59,739 nt of DNA from positions 1 through 59,739 of the forward strand of contig MU616670.1 of assembly GCA_025201705.1 (NCBI GenBank), in the 5' to 3' direction. Shown in pieces: positions 46,592 through 57,787 of this stretch (position 1 is the stretch's first letter; each line of letters opens with the position of its first letter). This DNA is from Dissophora ornata (Eukaryota; Mortierellomycota; Mortierellomycetes; Mortierellales; Mortierellaceae). The translations under genes were made by a program, and so were the position numbers. The notes beneath the pieces were generated by a model. The model was not told the DNA's origin and did no database searches. It saw nothing but the letters and a program-made list of their open reading frames with translations.

Positions 46592-48817
46592 ATGGACGAA
46601 CCAATTCAAAAAATGGAAAAGGACTGCTCGGCCATTGTCGATGCCCAGTTCCCAGAGATTGACGCCGCAGCCAAGGTACCGCCCCCAGTAGCATCCACGC
46701 CTTTTGACCGGCATGGACTTTGTCTGCAGCACGAATCGCCACACCTTAACCGCAGGAGCTGACTCATTCCTGTTCTCTACTTCTGGCACCTTGGAATGAA
46801 TTCGTAGGGTGGCAATCTCACCAAGGCGTTGGAGCAGCTTCTCAGTCTCGAGAAGCAGACACGCTCTGTAAGTTATAGGCCGATCTGACATATCTCCCAG
46901 CTACCAATTGCATTACTTGTATCTGTGTGAATGTGAGGAACCCTGCTAGAATACTAAAACGATTTCTGATTTTTTTTGCGACTCGTCCAGTCTGCAGATC
47001 TTGCCTCGAGCACCCGTGTCTTGAAGCGCTTCATTCAGCTTACTCTTGAGGCTCAGGACTGGAAGTTGATGCAGGAGTATATCGTGCTCCTCTCCAAGAA
47101 GCATGGCCAGTTGAAGCAGGCCATCACAAAGATGACACAGGAAGCCATGGATTGTCTCGACAAAACTCCCGACATGAAGACTAAACTTGAGCTCATTGAT
47201 ACACTCAGGACGGTTACAGATGGAAAGGTATGGGATTAAACCCTGTGGATCATTCGTCTTTAGTGTGCTTTATCGCTTTCGCCGATACTTACTGCGTGTG
47301 ACATCCTTTGCGTGATAGGTGTACCTTGAGGTTGAGCGTGCCCGTGTAACTCGCATTCTGGCCAAGATCAAGGAGGATGAAGGAAACGTGGCTGAGGCTG
47401 CGGATATCATGCAGGACCTCCAGGTAATGTGAGATCATGTTGTTCATCACTGTTGGACAAAAAAGTCTCTGATGTTATTTACTAAAAGCGCGTGCTTTGC
47501 TGGCATTCAATCTTAGGTCGAGACCTTTGGATCAATGGAGAAGCGTGAGAAGACCGACTTTATTCTGGAACAGATGCGTCTTTGTCTTTTGAAGAGGGAC
47601 TATGTGCGAGCCAACATTATCAGCAAAAAGATCAATATTCGATACTTTAAGGAGACCGATGTTCAGGTATGGGAATGGCCGATCCGTACTTGTTTTGTTT
47701 TTTGTTTTGTTTTACCAGAACCTATTGCTGGCGAACAATCGAATGCTGAATGAAATGTGTCTTTCCCCCTTTGTTCTTGCCTCTGGCCACTTGATTACAG
47801 GACTTGAAACTGCGCTACTACGATCTGATGATTGAATATTCGTTGCATGAGAACGAGTACCTGAACGCCTGCAAGCATTACCGACAGATTTACGACACTC
47901 CTATTATCAAGGAGGATCCCGCAAAGGCTAAGCAGGTACTTTCTATTCATGGGCCGGCATTTGACATTGGTTGGCTGAAATCGAAAGCTAACGCTTTCAC
48001 CCATTCTTGTCTCCGCCACGTTATCAGGCTGTTGAGAACGCTGTCCTGTTTGTGGTCCTTGCACCCTTTGATAATGAGCAGTCGGACTTGGTCCAGAGAG
48101 TGTACTTGGAAACCGATGAGGTTGATACTTCCGTATACCGGTATGCCGATCTTTCATTGAGTGTGCTGCTGACGAGATTTTGGCCACTAGACGTGCATTT
48201 TTATTAACGACTATCTTGCTCTCGCCGTACGCATTGCTACACACCTGTAGTGCTCTGCTGAAATGTTTCATTACAACGGAGCTGATGCGCTGGCCCATGA
48301 TTGAGCAAATATATGGACCTACACTGGGACAGAATCCAGCCCTTGTCGGAGGGGACGAAGCCTCGAGAAAGAGGCTGAAGGAGCTTCATAACCGCGTAGT
48401 TGAACATGTAGGTCAAATACCGTCGCCTGCGGGTCTGGACTGGATGCTTTGTTTTTCCTGCCTCGACATTTTATTATATTTGCAGTCTGTTAATCCAATG
48501 CGTCCCTGATGGTCTTGTAGAATATCCGAGTCGTTGCCAAGTACTACACTCGCATCTCAACAAAGCGCCTCACACAGCTGCTCGATTTGCCAGACAAGGA
48601 CTGCGAAGAGTTCTTGTCCAAGTTGGTGGTTTCAAAGACCATCTATGCCAAGATTGACCGGCCTGCAGGAGTTGTGTCGTTTGCAAAGTCCAAGCACCCG
48701 AACGAGGTGTTGAACGAGTGGTCGCAAGACATTAATGGGCTCTTGGGATTGATCGAGAAGACATGCCATTTGATCACGAAGGAGGAGATTATCCACAGCA
48801 TTACCAAGGTCATCTAG
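46592..48817 (+). CDS. RPN5: 26S proteasome lid subunit Rpn5 (PSMD12)
   Basis: PCI-domain subunit of the 19S regulatory particle lid; it helps hold Rpn11 inactive until the lid docks and takes part in ubiquitin-dependent degradation. Nine exons are read: 46592-46675, 46808-46867, 46991-47227, 47319-47423, 47517-47666, 47801-47935, 48028-48140, 48251-48407, 48521-48817. The start [19 protein letters not shown], the block [71 protein letters not shown], and the PCI winged helix [28 protein letters not shown] with RPAGVVSFA follow the Rpn5 order closely. The total is about 445 residues, the family norm. The intron-rich structure is typical of this window. The COP9 subunit Csn4 is similar but lacks this start and tail. 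Confidence 0.94.
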
Positions 48818-49260
48818 AGTGTTATTGCAAAAAAAAAAAAACAACAACAACAACAAGCAACAGCAACAGCGATGGCAGCGGAACAGCTGCATGCATCGAT
48901 CTTTTGAAAAATAAAATAAAATAACGAGTTTGCGCTCTCTTTCTCGAATTTCTTGCATTGATAACTGTCGTAAAATTGAACAAGGAATGTATGTGTCCTA
49001 GGGGGGGAGTGGGGCTGAGGAAATAGCGAGGTCAGTTTGAACTGGAATCGCGCTATTCAGCCTTAGTGCGAGGACTAGATCAAGATAGAATTAGAATCCC
49101 ACTTTCCTGAACTCATGCATTAGACGACGCATGCAGATACCTCGCGTCTTTTAATATGCTCGTCCTTATCTGTCTCTTCCTTTTCCCTCTACCTCTCTCC
49201 TTTGTCTTCCTCCGTCAATTATCACCACGTCAGTAATCTCTTTACAAACGGAAAAAAAAA
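48818..49260. other. Intergenic, RPN5 3' flank and next promoter
   Basis: No gene is seen. A 13-base A run and CAA repeats follow the RPN5 stop at 48817, then three AAAATA units near 48905-48922 that may serve in polyadenylation. The right part is the CT-rich leader of the Kre9-like gene. Confidence 0.4.
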
Positions 49261-51099
49261 ATGTCCAATTCATCAAGGACCAAGAGGCTGACTTTCTTGT
49301 CTCTAGCCGTCGTCCTGTCGTCTTATTTTGCACTGACAGGAGATGCATTGCCGGTTACACCAAAAGATGGCGCGTCGTCCGCTACTACACATTTGCCGGT
49401 TTCTACATCAATGGATAACATCGTCCGCACACAAAGTGAACGCGCTGGCATGGTTGACTACTCCACCAACCCGGAATCAAAAACGAAAACATCGACCCCG
49501 AAAATGGCGACAAGGGACAAAAACAAAAAGAAGAAAAAGAAAAAGGTCACCTGGGGCACACCTCCAACTCGACAGAGACTCTTTCATCAACCCACCTTTG
49601 ACCAACAGAGTTTACCGGGCTTTTCACTTCAGCCTATTCAGGCGCCCTGGCGTCATGAGATGGGATACTCCCTCGAATGGTCCACAGACCCACAATTCCT
49701 GAATCAGGCCGTGGCAACTACTCAAGGAGATTGCCTTTATGTCAGCGCGCCTCAAAAAACGGATGTGCAACGATCAATCCTGATAGACATTCACCTCATT
49801 CCGCTCGATCCTAGGGAGCCGAGCGAGCTCCTTCTGAGCAGAGTCCCCGTGGACTCTCTTCGAGCAGAGATCCGGGTCCGGTCAGATATCCCCCCAGGCT
49901 GGTACCGCCTCGAAATTGATTTCTGGGATGAGGATCCAAGTCGTCTTGATCGCCACCCTTCCACAAAGTACCCTGAAAAGGGTGAGGCATGGGGCGCGTT
50001 CTTGTCCAACCTGGTTCTCTCGCATGGCATTCTTAAATCAACCCCCTCTAACGCCCTAGACACGCTGCAAGTGCGAAAGGTAGGTGTCTGGCGTGGCGAG
50101 GATGCAATCGAGGTAACGGCCATTGGACCAGAGGTTCCGGAATGGCGTGAGTTTGTTGAGACGGTAAGCCAAGAAACGCGACAGGAACGGTGGGGCTCTG
50201 AGGATTTATTCGAAGGTCGTCCACATCGTGCACTGCAAGAGGTGTTTGCGGAGGAGCGTCAGAGTCGGGAAGAATTCCGTATGCCGAGACCAGTCAGTGG
50301 CACCACCGAGTTGCAGAGTCGGATGAAGGCGTTCTTGGTTGGGCTCCAGGGGAAGGCAAGTCTGCTAGAATCACAGCCACAACAGCCACCATTATTCGAA
50401 CGCACACACTTTCCTCAAGAGTCGTTCCGGTTCAAGAAAGCGATGAGCTTTATGGCCAATCGAGATACGGGATCCGACTTTTCTGGAGAGGAGCTCGAGG
50501 AGCTGGAGGACATTGAAGCAGAGCAGGGACATAGACTGGCCGAGCAGAAGCTGTCTTGGGATCTTGCAAAGCAGCGACTTGATGCACTGATGGCTGTCTG
50601 GAACGGGCCTTCTGGTAGGAGCATGGATGATGACAGAATGGACCCCCCTGGACTCTCAGATCTCCGTATCCACATTGAGCACGGCAGGGCGACCGTCGCA
50701 CCGGACGAGTCGGCGACTTGGCGTTCCAATTGCGACAGAACAGTGAGCTGGCATGTGTCTGATACAATGGCGGATGATCATGTACTCTTGGCTGTCGAGT
50801 TGATTCAGGCACCAGACGTGCTTGCGACAGAGGAATCGGAGCCTTCACGGTCGGGGGGTGCGGGCATGGGGAGGACACGGGCAGAGCTGATTCAGATGTC
50901 ACTGCGGCAGCCGCGCGTCGCAGTCCTGGCGGATAGGATACCAGTGTCATGGGGAGCTACAGCAGCGCGGGTACCCACATGGGTGCTTCCAGGGACGTAC
51001 CAGGTGCGGGTGAAGGGCGTGGGTCGACAGGGAGTACAGTGGGTAGATGTCAGCCAGCCGTTTGCGGTGCAGTCAGACCCGTACGTGTACTCGTCGTAG
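49261..51099 (+). CDS. Secreted protein with two Kre9/Knh1-like domains
   Basis: Single exon, 612 residues. The N-terminus (RLTFLSLAVVLSSYFALTGDALP) is a signal peptide; cleavage near residue 30 is likely. Residues 60-100 are basic and include about seven Lys in a row. Two regions, about 120-250 and 480-605, share a beta-sandwich pattern with a W-opening strand, a GDCLYV or DDHVLL strand, an IPPGWYRLEI or VLPGTYQVRV strand, and QPFAVQSDP at the end, as in the Ser-Thr-rich/Kre9-Knh1-like extracellular family. No GPI signal is present at the C-terminus. The middle is acidic and Gln/Arg-rich. The protein is probably exported and may act at the wall, but its function is unknown. The single exon contrasts with its intron-rich neighbours. 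Confidence 0.72.
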   Translation: MSNSSRTKRLTFLSLAVVLSSYFALTGDALPVTPKDGASSATTHLPVSTSMDNIVRTQSERAGMVDYSTNPESKTKTSTPKMATRDKNKKKKKKKVTWGTPPTRQRLFHQPTFDQQSLPGFSLQPIQAPWRHEMGYSLEWSTDPQFLNQAVATTQGDCLYVSAPQKTDVQRSILIDIHLIPLDPREPSELLLSRVPVDSLRAEIRVRSDIPPGWYRLEIDFWDEDPSRLDRHPSTKYPEKGEAWGAFLSNLVLSHGILKSTPSNALDTLQVRKVGVWRGEDAIEVTAIGPEVPEWREFVETVSQETRQERWGSEDLFEGRPHRALQEVFAEERQSREEFRMPRPVSGTTELQSRMKAFLVGLQGKASLLESQPQQPPLFERTHFPQESFRFKKAMSFMANRDTGSDFSGEELEELEDIEAEQGHRLAEQKLSWDLAKQRLDALMAVWNGPSGRSMDDDRMDPPGLSDLRIHIEHGRATVAPDESATWRSNCDRTVSWHVSDTMADDHVLLAVELIQAPDVLATEESEPSRSGGAGMGRTRAELIQMSLRQPRVAVLADRIPVSWGATAARVPTWVLPGTYQVRVKGVGRQGVQWVDVSQPFAVQSDPYVYSS

Positions 51100-51499
51100 G
51101 ATATGCAGAGGTACGGGTACCTGCCTGTAGCTATCATTAAAGCCAATGTCATTTGCAGGGCACTGGGGATGGCGAAGTAGCTCTCTTCATACTCGATACG
51201 TATCACATAAATTAAGGAGGCGGTGGGATGATGTGGTGATGGATAAAGAAGGGCGATCCGACTGCATGGTGGGCGCATGACGGTCCCAAAGAGGAAATCG
51301 TCCACACACCCAATCCACATATGTTTCACTCTTGTCAGCGTAAACCCCAAAATGAGGATCTGGGCCCCATCATCGTCTTATATATATCTGCAAGTCCCCT
51401 CCCCATGGTGCTCTGCATCGCACTACTTTCTCCCTCTCCCCTCTCTCTCCCTCAACCGAGCCTTTACCCTTCCAATCCCCCTATCGCACCCCTACAAGC
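51100..51499. promoter_or_regulatory. Promoter region before 51500
   Basis: A strong TATA-like TATATATAT lies near 51380, followed by a CT-rich stretch (51400-51490) like fungal transcription starts, then ATG at 51500. It suggests that something downstream is transcribed. Confidence 0.5.
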
Positions 51500-52086
51500 A
51501 TGGAGACCGCAACCATCGCCACGCCAGCCGCGCAGGTCCTGCTTGACATCGAAGACACAATCCCCAGCAACAGACGAGGCTCTGGACCAACTGGCTCAAG
51601 ATCACGACCTTCGTCTTGCAGTGGTGATTGCCAGTCCTGTCAGTCAAAACTGACACCAGCCCCTGTCTCCGCATCAACCTCGCTGTCGGGAGCGCCAGCC
51701 TCCCTCGCAACCGGGGCCTGCTCGATTGCACCGCCACAGGCTCTGGTCATCATTGCAGCCAGGTCATAGCCGTCATAACCCCTTCCAGAAACACCAAAGC
51801 AAAAAAAAACGAAAAAAAACAGCGGCCGAATAACATCAGAGATCAGCATCCTTCCTGTCCATCGGAAGCGAGCAAGCAGCGGTGTCCTGGGGTCGTGCTG
51901 TTACTCTGGCTGTCTATTGGTCTGTTGTTGGTTGGCGCAAGTGTGGACTATGAGATATTTTGTCGCGTGCGGTTGATATTACGTATTTTTTGTATGCAAA
52001 CGAGAGCAGGCGGCAACGGACGATTGAGAACCAAGAAGAGATGGAAGGAATCTTGTTTCTTTTTTAGAGATAGTCGTCCTACATAG
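51500..52086 (+). CDS. Hypothetical locus, uncertain exon structure
   Basis: A good TATA box and CT-rich leader precede ATG 51500, yet the frame from it (to 51769) is low-complexity Ser/Ala/Pro. Another frame over 51560-51653 reads like protein (DEALDQLAQDHDLRLAVVIA), and a third (51628-52086) contains LRINLAVGSASL and a hydrophobic segment PGVVLLLWLSIGLLLVGA. The pieces may be exons of one small membrane protein, one frame may be real, or the locus may be decayed or a non-coding transcript. I could not join them with convincing splice sites. Confidence 0.3.
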
Positions 52087-54077
52087 TATATTTATATCTG
52101 TCTGCAGGGTTTTGCTCACGGGGCTGGGTCCCCGTGGGGGAGCGTTGTTATGTCAGACTAGACAAGCTGCTCATTTTGTTTTTTTGTTATCGACGAAGAA
52201 AAACCCATCTTATCTATCATTACCGGCTCCTTGTTTTGCTACAGACGGAAGTGGTGGGTTAAGTCTTTGTTTGCAATGGCATGAGGGCAATTTGCTCTAA
52301 AAACTGCCTGCACTTTGTGAGTTCATGTTGCCGTGTTTTCGACGCGGTGATTTGTTAGATTTTCATTTTTTCTTTTGCAAAAATTCCATGGATCCTTCTT
52401 TCTAGACTCTCTCTCCCGTGAGACAAATAATGTCGACCATCGAGAGCCTCTCCGCCGTTTTTTTTTTCTTTTGTCATCAGACAGGACAGTCCCTGCACTC
52501 TTGCTTTTAATACAAATCATAACAAATGTGATACCGAGAATCGATGGTTGTACAAACAGGTGTATAGTTCTTGTCTTTCCCCGCAGATGACGACAAGCAG
52601 CTCTATGATGGCTCGCACATGGATGATTCTAGACGCATACCTTGGCTCTGTAAAAGACTCATGCCTGAGCAGAGGCACAGTGCTGATCCGCGGTATAACT
52701 GTGTCTGTCTCAGTTCAGTCGGATGTTGTCGCCAGGCATCTGCGTGCCGGCAAAACCCTTCGTCTGCGAGGTTACAAACAAAGGGTCGGGTACTCCTGGT
52801 ATGCGCTGTTTTTAATTTTGGGCGTGGGATTCTTTTTTTGTTGGTCAAAGCATACATGAAAAAAAAAGAAACGTGGGTTTGATTTTGCGCCGCAGGGGAG
52901 GGTTCTTCAGAGACAACGGAGACGGTGTGAACAATGAATAAAGTATGTTTTTAAGAAAATAGATTGGTTCCCATTGGGTTCCCTTTGCAGCAAAAAAAAC
53001 GTTTAATCTAGACAAGGTGCGGTGATACGACAGAGTTGCCGTCGTCAACTCCACCTCACTCTCAGTCGATCATCCGGGGCGTAAAGCTCTTTTCTTATGC
53101 TGGGGGTTTCGCGTTCCTGGTCTCTTATATTTTTTTTAGTGACTTGGCGAGATGGGTCGGGTGGGTGGATGGCTCGATGAAGACAAGCCGAGCTATGAAC
53201 CTGTGTTCTGGCTTCCAGGTTTGGAGAGCCAACAAAAAGAGCTAGACCACAGATGCATTGAGATGTATGGGGCAACACGGATCAGAGTCGACAGAGTCGA
53301 GGAAGATGACGACGAGTGGAAGAGGAGGGGAACAACTTGCGGAGCCTTTTCGCACACTGGGACAGGAGAAACAAAGGCATGGCCAATCAGCGCACGTTAC
53401 CCACAAACATTAATTTTATGGTTGCTGCCAGGTCGCACTGAGTTCTCGGTAAGAAAGTAATATATTGAAGCAGAATAGACCGAGAGAGAACGCAAAGGGA
53501 AGAGGGGAGAGCTGGTAGCAAGCGGGCACCAGGAACAGGTCTCGTGCCTGACCCCTTGCTCCACGGTAACTATTTTAAAAAGTCCTGTAAGCAAGAGGAA
53601 GCCTCCTGCCTCCTTGCTTCTGCTCTCCTTTTTGTTGATATCGCGATCGCTCTTGGCTTATCTCTCCCTCGCTGCTACAGCAATACGGTGCTGTGTAGAC
53701 GAGTGCATGGATGGCGAATACCGGCCGGATTAGTCTGCCCGTTAGTGAGATGGCGAACCGGCACACACATGGTTCTGGTGAGGCCAAAAGATACAATATG
53801 CGTTATACAATACGACCATTTCAATGCGCTGCAATGTCTTTGTCGCGCGAGAGCTGCAGCCAATCGCCCCTCGCATGTGTCGCCCTAAAAAATCAATCGT
53901 TCCTTCTCGGTTTTCCATCGCCAATCTGCTCGCAAGTGCTTATGGCGCTTAAGATGTATCCGAGCCTCTGCGCTCTGTGGAGAGGTGTGCCTCTAGTCTA
54001 TGCTCCCTGTATTCCCGTTTCCGTTTCTGTTTAGCCCTCGACACATCCATCACCTTATCAATTACATACGCCCGGCG
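52087..54077. other. Gene-free stretch
   Basis: About 2 kb. Frames up to 136 codons occur on both strands but overlap each other and have no recognised domain. T and A homopolymers are common (52165-52205, 52855-52870, 52985-53000). It may be an extended upstream region of the strongly expressed PMA1 gene. Confidence 0.4.
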
Positions 54078-54528
54078 CTTTTATAAATAAAAGACCCTTT
54101 CCTGCGACATCCGTCGGTCTTCTTTCGTCATCCTTCGTCGCCCTCCCCTCTCTTCATCGTCCTCTCTTCATGTAAGTGCTTCTCTCTCCATTCTTGGCCC
54201 CTCTATCTCTCTGCTGCCCAAACAACACGCTCCCCGTCACACACCATATCCTCCCCTCCCCCCACCGCTCCACGGCGCCATTCTCGCCGTTCCCCGGTGC
54301 CATCCACCTCCTTTAAATCTTGATACCTTCCTACATATCACATCATCTGAAACGACCTCGCATAAATACAAAACCAACCTCTAACGTTGTTAAAACTGCC
54401 TAAACCCGTCTTCAGCCCTGTATACCAGAATATAGATATTTCCTCTTCATTCTTTCTCTCCACTCTTCCTCTGCAGGAATAAGTAAAAAAAAAAAAAACG
54501 GCAGACGTCGCTCGTTCCCCCCACCACC
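54078..54528 (+). promoter_or_regulatory. PMA1 core promoter and 5'UTR with probable intron
   Basis: TTTTATAAATA at about 54079-54090 is a clear TATA box. About 80 bases further a GTAAGT donor (54172) follows a CT-rich leader; an acceptor CTGCAG ends at 54476, giving a possible 305-base intron wholly in the 5'UTR. The short second leader exon ends at the ATG 54529. Confidence 0.6.
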
Positions 54529-57381
54529 ATGAGCGAAAAGCACGAGATCCAGCAACAGTCTGGATCGAGCCAAGTTGTTGTTGTTGAGGGAAAAGTCGGC
54601 AATATCGAGATTGAGGAGCAGGTCCATCACGAACACGTCGAGGAGATCTCACCCGAACTTGAAACTCTCCTCCATACTGACCCCCTCATTGGTCTGACAG
54701 ATGACGAGGTCGCTCGCCGTCGTGAGACGTTTGGTCGCAACGAGTTGATTGAGAAGAAAAAGCATCCTCTGCTCAAGTTCTTGAGCTATTTTACTGGCGC
54801 TATCGCTTATCTGATTGAGATTGCTGTCATCTGTGCTGCCATCGTTGAGGTATGTCCTGTCTCCAGGCATGATTTTTTTTTTTTTTTTAAAAAAAAGAAA
54901 AAAGAAATGCATGGGTGCAGGGGCCATCTCAAGATGTGAGCAACGACCCTGACCAGCCCCGACTTTTTCTATTTCTCTTATTAGGACTGGCCCGACTTTG
55001 GTATCATTCTTGCCCTCCTGTTCATCAATGCAACAATTGGTTTCGTGGAAGAGGCCAAGGCAGAATCTGCCTTGGATGCCCTCAAGCAGACCCTGGCCCT
55101 CAAGACCCGCTGCTGGCGTAACGGCCATTTGGTCGAACTCGACACCTCGGAGCTCGTGCCTGGTGATGTGATCGTTCTCCGTCTTGGCGATATCATCCCC
55201 GCCGATGGTCGTCTTCTTGGAATCGGTGCCACGGGTGAGGCCACTGAAGGCGATCTCCAGGTCGATCAGTCCGCTCTCACGGGAGAGTCCCTTCCCCTCT
55301 CCAAGAACAAGGGCGCCACTGTCTACTCGTCCTCCATCGTCAAGCAGGGTCAGCAAATGGCTGTTGTCACAAAGACCGGTGGTGATACTTTCATCGGTCG
55401 CGCTGCGGGACTCATGGCCGTGGCAACGGAGGAAGGTCATTTCCAAAAGATTATCAACCGCATCGGAAACTTTTTGATCTTGATCACTGTCGTTCTCGTC
55501 GTCATCATTCTTGTCTACCTCTTGGTCGTCGACCGCGGTACACCCGAGGGTTCTTTCAAGCACGTCCTCGAACGCGTCCTCGTCCTCACCATCGCCGCCA
55601 TTCCTGTTGGTCTCCCAACTGTCATGTCTGTGACCATGGCCATGGGTGCAAAGGAGCTGGCTCTTCGCAAGGTCATTGTCAAGCGCCTGACAGCTGTCGA
55701 GGAGATGGCCTCTGTCTCTGTTCTCTGCTCCGACAAGACCGGAACTCTGACCCTGAATGAACTGACCTTTGATGAACCTTACCTGACCAACAAATATTCC
55801 TCAGAGGACATTCTCCTGTACTCATACCTTGCTGCCGAGCCCGGTGCTAACGATCCCATTGAATTTGCTGTCCGCACCGCTGCTGAAGAACAACTCGAGA
55901 TCCTTAAGAACCGTACCCACAAACACGATGTTCCAGGCTTCAAGGTCACTTCTTTCTTGCCCTTCAACCCCTCCACCAAGATGACTCAGGCCACGGTTAT
56001 GAACTTGAACACTCAGCAGTCCTTCAAGGTCGCCAAGGGCGCTCCCCAGGTCATTATCCGTCTCGTCGGCGGCGATGATGATGCTGTCCGTGCTGTCAAC
56101 TCGCTCGCGAAGCGCGGTCTCCGTGCCTTGGGCGTTGCTCGCACCAAACCCGGTAGCCTGGAAGACTATGAACTTGTCGGAATGATTTCCTTGATTGACC
56201 CTCCCCGTCCTGACTCTGCAGAGACGATCCGCCGCTGCAACGAGATGGGTGTGGACGTCAAGATGATTACTGGTGACCAACAGATCATTGCCAAGGAGGT
56301 TGCCCACCGTCTTGGCATGGGCCGTGTCATCCTCGACGCTGGACACTTGATTGACGCTGACAAGTCTGAGGATGAGATTACGGAGCACTGCATTCGCGCC
56401 GATGGCTTTGCGCAGGTGATTCCTGAACACAAGTACCGAGTCGTCGAGTTGCTCCAGAACCGTGGTATCCTTGTCGGCATGACGGGCGATGGTGTCAACG
56501 ATGCCCCTGCCCTCAAGAAGGCCAACGTCGGTATCGCTGTCCACGGATGCACGGATGCTGCCCGCTCTGCTGCTGATATTGTCTTGCTTGCCCCAGGTTT
56601 GTCGACGATCGTCGACGGCTTGATGACCTCCCGTGCCATTTTCCAACGCATGCGTTCCTATGCACTTTACCGTATCACCTCGACCGTCCACTTTTTGATG
56701 TTCTTCTTCTGCATCACCATGGCGTTCAAGTGGCATATGAAGCCCATCCTTCTGATCCTGATCTGTATCCTGAACGACGCCGCCACTTTGGTCATCTCTG
56801 TCGACAACGCAAAGATCTCGCCCCATCCTGACAAATGGAGAATTGGCCAGCTCATCTTCCTGTCCGTTGTCCTCGGCGTCCTCTTGACCGCCCTCTCGTT
56901 CGCTCATTTCTTTATCGCCCGTGATGTCTTTGAGGTCTCGGATGCGCAGCTCGAGGCCATCATGTACCTACACATCTCCTCCGCCCCTCATTTCGTCATC
57001 TTTTCCACCCGTCTCTCCGGCTACTTTTGGGAGAACATGCCCTCACCCATCTTCTTTATCGCCGTCATGGGAACCCAGGTCTTTGCAATGTTGATCTGCA
57101 TCTACGGTGTGATCGTTGGCGAGGCTATTGGCTGGATATGGGGCATAGCCGTCATTGCCATTTCGCTGGTGTACTTTATCCTCCTGGACTTTGTCAAGGT
57201 CTACATCTTCAAGCGCTGGAGCTTTGAGTTCACGGCCCATGCCTGGCCAACAAAGGCTCGCAAGAGCAAGCTTGCCGCCCGCAAGATCCGTGCGGTGCAG
57301 CAGGAGCGCGTCTGGTCGTCGATTGACAATGTCCGCCAGATCGGTCTCCAGATCAAGGTCCTGGAGGCCCTCAAGGCCTAA
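54529..57381 (+). CDS. PMA1: Plasma membrane H+-ATPase (P3A type)
   Basis: Proton pump that sets the plasma membrane potential and cytosolic pH. Two exons are read: 54529-54849 and 54985-57381 (905 residues). Residues 1-75 are cytosolic and acidic; the first two helices span the splice (IAYLIEIAVICAAIVE / DWPDFGIILALLFI). Actuator domain: DQSALTGESLPL. Helix 4 has AAIPVGLPTVMSVTMAMGAKEL. The phosphorylation site is CSDKTGTLTLNEL; nucleotide-binding residues include KGAPQVI; hinge motifs are MITGDQQIIAKEVAHRLGM and GMTGDGVNDAPALKKANVGIAV. Helices 5-10 follow. The tail ends VWSSIDNVRQIGLQIKVLEALKA and is shorter than the yeast autoinhibitory tail. High use of C-ending codons suggests strong expression. 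RHO1 converges on it downstream. Confidence 0.96.
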
Positions 57382-57787
57382 ACTGATCAAATACATTTGT
57401 CTGTCATATATAGCCTTCCCCCATGCTCCCATGATTTGCTACTTGTCCTGGTATTTTTTCTGTAATCTATCCCAACTTATAATCTACGCTTCCACCCCTT
57501 CAGTGACACCAATAAACATTTCATAACTTTTAGAGGACACATCGAATCCCAACGACCGAGAGAATAAGAAATAAGTGTTTTCTGTTTATAAACTACTAGA
57601 TATATGTTTGCCTATTGAAACCCACAAAATAAAATATAGTATGGACGGGTGCGTGAGGCGAGCAAGAGCGACTTGCGGATTTGTGTGAGTTTAGGTGTGT
57701 GCGCGTGTAGGTGTGTGTGTGAGTGTGTGAGTGTGTGCGAGTTCAAAGAAACTGCCAACACATAAGGGCATGGCTTTTTTGATGGAG
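57382..57787. other. Convergent 3' flanks of PMA1 and RHO1
   Basis: No gene is seen. AATAAA signals lie near 57511 and 57627. A GT-rich microsatellite-like patch (GTGTGTGAG units) covers about 57685-57740. Confidence 0.5.

Noticed and set aside
54649..55563. 304-codon minus-strand frame opposite PMA1
   Set aside because: Antisense to the best-conserved ATPase region and crosses its intron; also seen at 55822-56907.
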